From the NCBI GenBank assembly GCA_038030265.1, contig CM075939.1:35321253-35385252 (forward strand): 64,000 bases of DNA, written 5' to 3'. Shown piece after piece: positions 58,401 through 64,000 of this stretch. The translations under genes were made by a program, and so were the position numbers. The notes under the pieces are model-generated. The model was not told the DNA's origin, ran no database searches, and saw only the letters and a list, made by a program, of their open reading frames with translations. Each line of letters opens with the position of its first letter. Position 1 is the first letter of the stretch. The DNA comes from Corythucha ciliata. Its lineage: Eukaryota; Arthropoda; Insecta; Hemiptera; Tingidae.

Positions 58401-61400
58401 TTGAAGCTATTCATATTAGCGTTTTTCTCTATTTTTACCGTGAAATAGCTCTTTTTCTCATTTTAGTCGCAAATATTTTCCCAATTTTTGCGGCGGATTA
58501 TTCCTTAATTTCTTGATTTTAGCCTTTTATTCCTCACTCACTCTTAGCTGTAAATTAGCGCATCAACTCAAATTGATCCGTGATTTAGCGTATTTCTCCA
58601 TTTTAGCTTCTAATAAGCGCTTTTTGCCAACAATAGCCACTTTTTTAAACATTCGTCTCCATTTTAGCTGCGAATGAGCGTTTTACATTAATTTTAGGCG
58701 CGGGAATTAGAAGTTTGCCTCAGTTTTAGCCGTGAATAAGCAGGGCGCATTGTTTTGTCTGCAAAGTTGCCTTCAGATATCGAGAAATGGTGTATTTTTC
58801 CTAAATTAAGCCGCTAATCAAAGCTTTAAAACCTAGAAATCCCCGAAAGCTCCCCCCCCCCCTTCTGAATGGTGGCTCAGCTCTCTTTAAAATGGGCCAG
58901 TACACTGGAAATTTCACATTTGGAAAAAAAAAGGTGTGAATTCCTGTAAAATGGACTCATTATAGTGGGATGCAGCCCTGCAAAATTACTTTCCGACACG
59001 CCAAATCAACAAAATTATTGGTCTCAGAAAGTGCCAAACGCAACCTTTTATTACAAACTCAAAATTTGGTTATTAAACTAGCCAAAATCGCTCATAGAAA
59101 GTGTCTAACCAGCGGAATTGCATGTCGGGGTTTCGCTGATACAAAATTATTTTGGATTTGACTTCTGTCAAAAAACAGTTTTGTGGGTTTAGCTCATTAT
59201 CACGATCAACCATAAACTAATAAAGGTAATTAAGCTAATTAATTCATCGCGAATTATGGAATTGACTGCAGGTGCGCATTAAGGCGGGGTTTCAGTTGAG
59301 TTTCCTCGACCTCTCCCTTGTCATTCCTCGTCTAAACTTCGCCCCATAATGTTGGCTCCATTCTGCACCAATTTCTAATTTTAAAGTTGCATTTAATCTT
59401 CAGGAAGTTCTACAGTGACGTTAGATCTTGCTTTTACAAATTTCATTCCTAAAATAACATCAGAAAAATATATGTAGAGTTCGAATGTGTTTTGGAACTG
59501 TGAAATTTGGAAAAGCAAGATCTAACGTCACTGAAGAACTTCCTGGAGATTAGAATGAGTAATGCATGCATGAAACTGTAGCCGTAGGAGCCTACGTTGT
59601 CTGTCTTCCCTCGTTGAGGTGCGTTAGAAACGAACCGGATTTTTGCTGCTCGCCATCTTCAGCGTCTGTAAGTACAACTGAAACTGCTCACCATATTCAG
59701 CGTTTGGTTTCCCAACTGAAACTCGTTTCAAAAACGCGGAAGATGGAACGAGGGAAGACAGACGATGTAGGCTCCCACGGCTACAGCTTTATGCATGCTT
59801 TACCCACTAACCCTCGTAGTTTAAGCGCTTCTACTAACAATTTAAATTTCCTGTGGAAATCAAACCAATATGACAATTTTCTCTACAATGCTCTCCTCTT
59901 TAAAGCCGCCTTCACATGCAAGCTTTAAAAAGCTGAGCTGTGGGCTTCAATCAATCAGAGTGCTCCGCGCTGTGTACTCGATGCACTCTGATTGGTTGAA
60001 GCCCACAGCTCAGCTTTTTAAAGCTTCCATGTGAATGGCGGCTTAAGGTCGATTCAGACTATTCGGACGTGACGTGGGAACACGCTGTCCCACGTGTGAT
60101 ACAAAATTTCAGAAAATAATTTTGTTTGTTCACGTTCACATTACACGGATGTGACGTGGGAACAACATTATTTTTTTCTTTTCAAAATCTTTTAAAGTTC
60201 ACCTTCACATCACACAATTTACGTAAGTCACGCACACCTGTTTCCTTCAAGCTTTAACCCTTATTTTGAAAAAAAAAAAAAAAGCAACGGGCAGGAAGGG
60301 GGTCGAGGAACCATATGGTTCAAATCATCGATTATAGTAGCGAGGTATCGAAGATCACATCGCAGTGAGGGTGCTTCACTATGAACAGTCCCATACAATT
60401 ATTGATGTTTGTTCTTCATCGATGTTTCATCGGGGCATCGCTCATCGAGGTATCGCAGTGAAGGTGATTCACTATGAACGCACCCTAAATGTGAACGTAA
60501 ACAATAAATAAAATCCTTTTCTAGAATTTTATATCACACATGGGAATGCGTGATTCCACGTCAAGTCCGAGTAGTCTGTACTGATCTTTAGTCACCGCTC
60601 CTGTATAAACATACCCCTTAAAAAGTAAAAAACTCCAATCGAGAAGATAATACATTTTTTTTTTTTTAATTTTTCGTTAGATACCTAACTTGATTATCAT
60701 AAATTTTGTTTTCAAGATAATCAATATAATTTTTTATGGAAGAATTGCCAAAAATTTGAAATAAATGTAAAAATAGGGATTTTTAAAATGATTTTTTGTT
60801 CTCCTGTAAAGGTAAAGTTTGGTTTTTGGACATACAAGGTATCACGCCTTAGCAGAAGATATACTTTTTTTTTTGGCATTGGCTATTAGCCATACAGCCA
60901 CATATACATTTTGAAATTCGAGTTCCTTTCAACTACATACTTGTGTACAAGCGGCACCGCGACTGGAAAAACCGCATGTGTGCATTGCTGACAATGCAGA
61001 CCGCAAGAGCGGTGCCGCCGCAGCGAACGGTTTCGAGGTAGCATAGGCACCTATGCTAGGCAGGTGGTCGCCTACACCTAAAAACGGCCCTGACTATCAT
61101 TAGTATTTTTGGGCCATAGCCCAAAGACTACGCCTCTGTCTATCACTTGTGCCATTCGTTTGAAGTCGAACTTGCACGCAAGGCAAGTTCTAAGTAAAAA
61201 TGCAAGTAATGTCGTAATTACTACAAGTTACTGTCGATTTTCAGCCCGACGTGCCTAAAAATCAGCAAAGTCAATGCACACGAAGGCCAATTATCTCCGA
61301 CATACGGTCAATTACTAGCGGTTTTCAAACGTCCTGTCTCGGGTAAACTGGTGGCCAACTGGACACGATCCCCACTCCCCAGTTTGTCAAAAGCATAATA

Positions 61401-61722
61401 CCCCAACTCAACGGTACGACAACGTTGCATGCGTCTTTTTAATTATTAAATAGAGCTAACGAAATGAAACACATAACCAACCGGATGAGTTTGATGTCAT
61501 CTATCTCGCCACCTTTCGCGGTGAAAATCTTTTTGGCTGGAACGCCAAACTTGTTAGCGATGCACGTAAGCAGATCTTCAAGTGAATGTGTGACAAGGAT
61601 TACCTGTTTAAGAGTCGGGTGCAGTACCCATGTAAATTATGCGCAAGGGAAGAACACGAATTTGAAATATTTACCTTGCCATCAACATCCATCCCATTTC
61701 TGAACACCACGACTCTTTTCAT
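55489..61722 (-). CDS. KCTD9: KCTD9-like BTB and pentapeptide-repeat protein
   Basis: Probable substrate adaptor for a CUL3 ubiquitin ligase (known of the family). Five exons: 61722-61675, 61603-61482, 56718-55886, 55820-55687, 55605-55489; 1254 nt, 417 residues (vertebrate KCTD9 389). An N-terminal KHA-like domain is split over the first two exons: MKRVVVFRNGMDVDGK, then VILVTHSLEDLLTCIANKFG and GGEIDDIKLIRDDDVLYVTN. A Ser/Gln-rich linker follows, including a QQQQQ run, and then BTB/T1 (about 113-210): HWITLNVGGKYFTTSRSTLV, YLIDRSPTYFEPLLNYLRNG, ARFFGIESVI. Pentapeptide A(N/D)LXX repeats run from about 245 to 400 (GSDLSRLDLR, LERADLSHAVLDGAQL, LRVATLKGANLQNCDLRAAV). The conserved tail is TPLHMSQTIR. 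The first two exons lie 4.8 kb upstream across a repeat-filled intron; without them the ORF appears to start at MELTL (56606), which would drop the KHA domain. Exon 5 is preceded by a 20-nt A run on the plus strand, serving as its polypyrimidine tract. Confidence 0.93.
57280..58080 (-). repeat. Degenerate tandem array, family B (inverted)
   Basis: About 24 units of about 32-35 nt, such as AATTTGGTTTTTGAATAAGC and CAAATCCGCGAAATT, the complement of the array at 21370. Confidence 0.6.
58090..58640. repeat. Inverted duplication of a family A block (hairpin arms about 250 bp)
   Basis: 58096-58345 and 58372-58640 match each other as reverse complements unit by unit: GGCAAAAAGCGCTTATTAG with CTAATAAGCGCTTTTTGCC; AAATAATCCGCCGC with GCGGCGGATTATT; GAAATTAAGAAATAATCC with GGATTATTCCTTAATTTC. 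The order of distinguishable units is preserved, so one arm is an inverted copy of the other, not an independent array. A spacer of about 25-30 bp lies between. Confidence 0.75.
58641..58860 (+). repeat. Family A units continuing beyond the hairpin
   Basis: Forward units (CTCCATTTTAGCTGCGAATG, CAGTTTTAGCCGTGAATAAG) followed by a TCTGCAAAGTTGCCTTCAG phrase resembling the leader junction, and a C run at about 58852. Confidence 0.45.
59394..59552. mobile_element. Palindromic MITE-like element
   Basis: AATCTTCAGGAAGTTCTACA, extending through GTGACGTTAGATCTTGCTTTT, is matched by the complementary right arm ending GAAGAACTTCCTGGAGATT. The arms are about 45 bp with one or two mismatches. Confidence 0.7.
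59562..59799. mobile_element. Inverted repeat element, family F (copy 1)
   Basis: The outer arms ATGCATGAAACTGTAGCCG and CGGCTACAGCTTTATGCAT, with inner arms GTCTGTCTTCCCTCGTT and AACGAGGGAAGACAGAC, form a palindrome of about 238 bp. A related copy is at 62637-62909 and a fragment at 1236-1310. The 120-codon open frame across it is not treated as a gene. Confidence 0.65.
59904..60043. mobile_element. Highly symmetrical MITE, family G (copy 1), TAA duplication
   Basis: AGCCGCCTTCACATGCAAGC to its complement at the right end; inner arms AAAGCTGAGCTGTGGGCTTC and CAATCAATCAGAGTGC have near-perfect partners. The centre is about 20 bp (CGCTGTGTACTCGATG). TAA is present on both flanks (59901-59903 and 60044-60046). 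A second copy is at 63374. Confidence 0.75.
60055..60578. mobile_element. Inverted repeat element with about 70-bp arms
   Basis: The left arm CAGACTATTCGGACGTGACG and right arm (complement ending ...CGAGTAGTCTG) match with moderate divergence through GTGTGATA and TTCTAGAAAA-type words. Inside, a segment with CGAGGTATCG...CGCAGTGA.GGTG.TTCACTATGAAC is present twice (about 60340-60390 and 60445-60485). Confidence 0.6.
60600..61440. other. Gene-free unclassified sequence
   Basis: AT-rich sequence with a short GC-rich inverted pair, GCGGCACCGCG and GAGCGGTGCCGCC (about 60951-61020). No gene and no array are seen. Confidence 0.4.
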
Positions 61723-62055
61723 GTCAAAAATTTGACACGGTGCACGAGTGGAAGAAAAAATACTAAAGTTATTCAATAGAATTGGTACATATTTTACCCT
61801 AAATACAAGGAAGTAGCGTCGCAAATCAAAGCTTACTGACTGATCAGTTTATCAGTTTGTCTGGATTGGTTGATGCGATAAGAGATAAAACTCCCCCTTC
61901 CCCTTCATTCAGCACTTTAGAACCTCCCAGTAGCAAAAAACGCTTCTGAAGCGGCGTTGGACAATACAGTAGAGGACTTAATTTAATATTTAAGTAATTA
62001 ATTGCTAATTTTGTTTCAGTAGTTTGATAGCTTAATGATGTTAAATCCCCTCAGG
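61723..62055. promoter_or_regulatory. Divergent promoter region KCTD9 / CHCHD4
   Basis: About 330 bp between the KCTD9 start codon (minus) and the likely CHCHD4 start codon (plus), free of repeats. A splice-acceptor-like TTGTTTCAG (62012-62020) lies within the CHCHD4 5' UTR, so that gene may have an upstream non-coding exon in or beyond this interval. Confidence 0.45.
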
Positions 62056-62448
62056 ATGACCGAAGTGAAAGTCTATGGCAAGGACACTGTCATATTTGCA
62101 AGTCGAGAGGATCACGCGAAACCCAGCACGGTGACCATGCCCGAGCCAGAGAGACCGCCCGGCCTCATACTCGAAGACGGTTCCATCAATTGGAATTGCC
62201 CGTGTCTCGGTGGTATGGCGACGGGACCGTGCGGTCTACAATTTCGAGAGGCCTTCACCTGTTTCCACTATTCAACGTCCGAGACAAAAGGTAGCGACTG
62301 TGTGGAACAATTTACGCGAATGCAAGAGTGTATGAAACAGTATCCGACGTTGTATACGAGCGGTGACGACGACGAGAACGAGTTTGGTAAACGAGATATG
62401 GTTGAAGTGGAGGCGTCGGGGGATGGTGAACCGAGTCCGGACAAGTGA
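62056..62448 (+). CDS. CHCHD4: CHCHD4 / MIA40 mitochondrial intermembrane-space oxidoreductase
   Basis: Imports and oxidises small Cys-rich proteins in the mitochondrial intermembrane space together with the sulfhydryl oxidase ALR/Erv1 (family knowledge). A single coding exon gives 130 residues (vertebrate CHCHD4 142). Visible: the segment GKDTVIFASREDH; INWNCPCLGGMATGPCG with the redox-active CPC at about 48-50; twin CX9C helices CGLQFREAFTC and CVEQFTRMQEC; an acidic C-terminal tail. All seven expected Cys outside the N terminus appear present. An in-frame ATG at 62035 would add seven residues, but MTEVKVYGKDTVIF aligns better with the family start, and CCCCTCAG immediately before it could be a splice acceptor. 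No N-terminal presequence is expected for the animal form. Confidence 0.95.
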   Translation: MTEVKVYGKDTVIFASREDHAKPSTVTMPEPERPPGLILEDGSINWNCPCLGGMATGPCGLQFREAFTCFHYSTSETKGSDCVEQFTRMQECMKQYPTLYTSGDDDENEFGKRDMVEVEASGDGEPSPDK

Positions 62449-62636
62449 TTTTCTCTTAGTAATTAACACTGGATAGATAAAAATTGAGCGAAAGAGAGTT
62501 ATTAAAATAGTAGAATAGTGTACGTTCAATATTCTGTTTCGCTGAGTGACCATTGTATTTGGGCGGAGGGAAGTTTACTGGTGTCGGGCGTTATGTTGTT
62601 ATTCAACAAGTTGATGTTGTAAGATGGTTAGTAGCT

Positions 62637-62909
62637 GATGCGTGCAAAAAATCGTAGCCATAGGAGCAAGGAGCCGACGTTGTCTGACTTCTCTCGTTGG
62701 GGTGCGTCATCGACAGACCGGTTTCGGCTATTCTCCATCTTCAGCGTCTGATTCCACAATGAAACTCCAAGTTTCAGTCGTGAATCGTGAAGTTTCAGAC
62801 GCTGGATGGCGAACAGCCGAAACCGGTTCTTCGATGACGCACGCAACGAGGGAAGTCAGGCAATGTAGTCTCCTACGGGCTACGGGTAGGTACGATTTTG
62901 TGCATGCAT
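62637..62909. mobile_element. Inverted repeat element, family F (copy 2)
   Basis: GCGTGCAAAAAATCGTAGCC at the left and GGTACGATTTTGTGCATGC at the right; inner arms TTCTCTCGTTGGGGTGCGTC and GACGCACGCAACGAGGGAAG; centre CCATCTTCAGCGTCTG / CAGACGCTGGATGG. It is the same family as 59562-59799. Confidence 0.65.
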
Positions 62910-63189
62910 TAAGTCAAATTACTGCAAAGTCAGTGTCAGAAACCGATACTGTAGTCCTTGATGTCAAATTCAGCCTCAGAGCATTATTTTTTTTTTACCA
63001 ATAACAGATTTTCAGCTTGAGACTGAAAAATACTGAATTAATGTGAGCTCTTCTACTCGTTATCACCCTTCGACGGTCTCTTTCGTTCACGATATTTGAT
63101 TTATACGTTGTACCTGTCTGGTGCGGATTCAGGATTTGCTCAAGGCTTGAGAAATTGTTGGCTTTGCTCTACTATGAATGGCTTGAGAG

Positions 63190-63370
63190 CTGACAGCTAT
63201 TCTCTGACTAAAAATGACTAGTCTAGCTATTCCACCCATAAAAACTATTAAGTTGATTAAAATCGCGTCCCAAAATGGCAAAGCTAACAATTCCTACCTC
63301 AAAAATGACTCAACTGCCTATTTACGTGCTAAAAATAGCCAAACTTGCAATTCCCACTTTAGAAATTACT
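63190..63370 (+). repeat. Degenerate tandem array, family C
   Basis: About six units such as AAAATGGCAAAGCTAACAAT and AAAAATAGCCAAACTTGC, related to 45230-45850. Confidence 0.5.
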
Positions 63371-63373
63371 TCA

Positions 63374-63511
63374 CGCGCCTGCACATGCAAGCTTTAAAAG
63401 GCTGAGCTGTAGGCTTCAATCAATCAGAGTGCTCCGCGCTGTGTACTCGATGCGTTCTGATTGGTTGAAGCCCACAGCTCAGCCTTTTAAAGCTTGCATG
63501 TGAAGGCGGCT
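63374..63511. mobile_element. Symmetrical MITE, family G (copy 2)
   Basis: Matches 59904-60043 almost throughout: GCACATGCAAGCTTTAAAAG, GCTGAGCTGTAGGCTTCAAT, the same centre CGCTGTGTACTCGATG, and the right end GAAGGCGGCTT. The left end is altered (CGCGCCT instead of GCCGCCT). Confidence 0.7.
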
Positions 63512-63679
63512 TTATAGCTATAAAGTGAAAGTGAAATTAGGTTCGTTCCGTTGTTTCGCGAGTGCTATACTTTTGAAGAATATCATCTGGTTTCATTCAA
63601 TTTTTCAGAATAAGTCAATGAAATCACGTGGTTTTCTACACTAGTGACGCACTGGCAAAACAATGGAACGGACCTATTG

Positions 63680-64000
63680 AGACAAATCACTAAATCGCGG
63701 TTAAAATGGAGAAAAACATAATCTCGCGGCTAAAATTGAAAAAACATCAACTCGCAGTTAAAATTGAGAAAAACGTCAATACGCTGCTAAAATCGAGAAA
63801 ACACCATAAACTGACTACTTGAGCGCTAAAAACAAACAACAAGCAATTCTTGCTCAAAAATAGTCAATCTGATTCTACGCAACCGAAAATTGGCTAAACT
63901 TTTGGTTCGTACCCTTTAAAATATCGGGACAGATTATTGCTCCACACTTAAAATGGTTAAATCGACCATTCATGTGCCAAAAATGGCCAAAGTGACCATT
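63680..64000. repeat. Family A (inverted) block followed by family C block, running off the window
   Basis: 63680-63800 has units GCGGCTAAAATTGAAAAAAC and AGTTAAAATTGAGAAAAACG. From about 63800 the wording changes to CTCAAAAATAGTCAATCTG and AAATGGTTAAATCGACCATT, which is family C. The two families abut directly, and the array is cut by the window end. Confidence 0.5.

Larger units (their letters stand above)
56719..61481 (-). other. KCTD9 intron 2 (4.8 kb), repeat-rich
   Basis: Contains a family B array (57280-58080), an inverted pair of family A blocks (58090-58640), several palindromic elements (59394, 59562, 59904, 60055) and unclassified DNA (60600-61480). The 71-codon plus-strand frame at 56870-57085 has an ATG but no recognisable motif and is not called. 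Confidence 0.6.

Noticed and set aside
59566..59928. 120-codon plus-strand frame as a gene
   Set aside because: It lies across an inverted repeat element, has no conserved motif, and a similar frame arises in the related element at 62642-63004 for the same reason.
62035..62055. Upstream CHCHD4 start codons at 62035 and 62038
   Set aside because: The family start aligns with the ATG at 62056, and an acceptor-like CCCCTCAG lies between; they remain possible alternatives.

Overview
This is an AT-rich nuclear window from an animal. Genes have many short exons, GT-AG introns that are mostly 60-90 nt, and a few introns of 2-10 kb filled with repeats. Every recognisable gene is a deeply conserved metazoan one, and the protein sequences look like those of an invertebrate, most likely an arthropod. 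The species cannot be named from the sequence alone.

Layout, left to right. 1-5361: repeats, including a 5'-truncated non-LTR retrotransposon with an open reverse transcriptase frame (3181-4437), then the Mi-2 upstream region. 5362-28548 (+): a complete Mi-2/CHD4-type chromatin remodeller gene. I resolved 28 coding exons that join without a frame break into 2014 residues; introns 1 (9.7 kb), 20 (3.7 kb) and 26 (1.7 kb) are full of mobile elements. 29307-29551 (-): the last two exons of an unidentified gene, with a poly(A) signal. 29600-34700: degenerate short tandem repeats plus one nearly perfect 25-bp tandem array. 35007-35965 (-): TTC1. 37097-38715 (-): IMP dehydrogenase. 39300-43250: repeats, including a tRNA-headed SINE-like insertion. 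43255-47746 (-): SNRNP40 (U5 snRNP 40K WD40 protein). 48177-55263 (+): DDOST/OST48. 55489-61722 (-): KCTD9. 62056-62448 (+): CHCHD4/MIA40. The rest is repeats.

The genes are housekeeping functions with no shared pathway: chromatin remodelling, chaperone adaptor, guanine nucleotide synthesis, splicing, N-glycosylation, ubiquitin-ligase adaptor, mitochondrial import. Two pairs are divergent over short gaps and may share promoters: SNRNP40/DDOST (430 bp) and KCTD9/CHCHD4 (about 330 bp). DDOST and KCTD9 converge with stop codons about 225 bp apart.

The most unusual content is repetitive. At least five families of strongly diverged tandem repeats with units of about 18-34 nt occur in both orientations in introns and intergenic DNA. 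Two arrays of the commonest family share the same non-repetitive leader, so that family is probably the inside of a dispersed mobile element. Around them lie more than a dozen palindromic, MITE-like elements. Several have 3-bp TAA/TTA/TCA target duplications, as PIF/Harbinger-type elements do, and some are nested. Boundaries of repeats are approximate, and no database search was possible.
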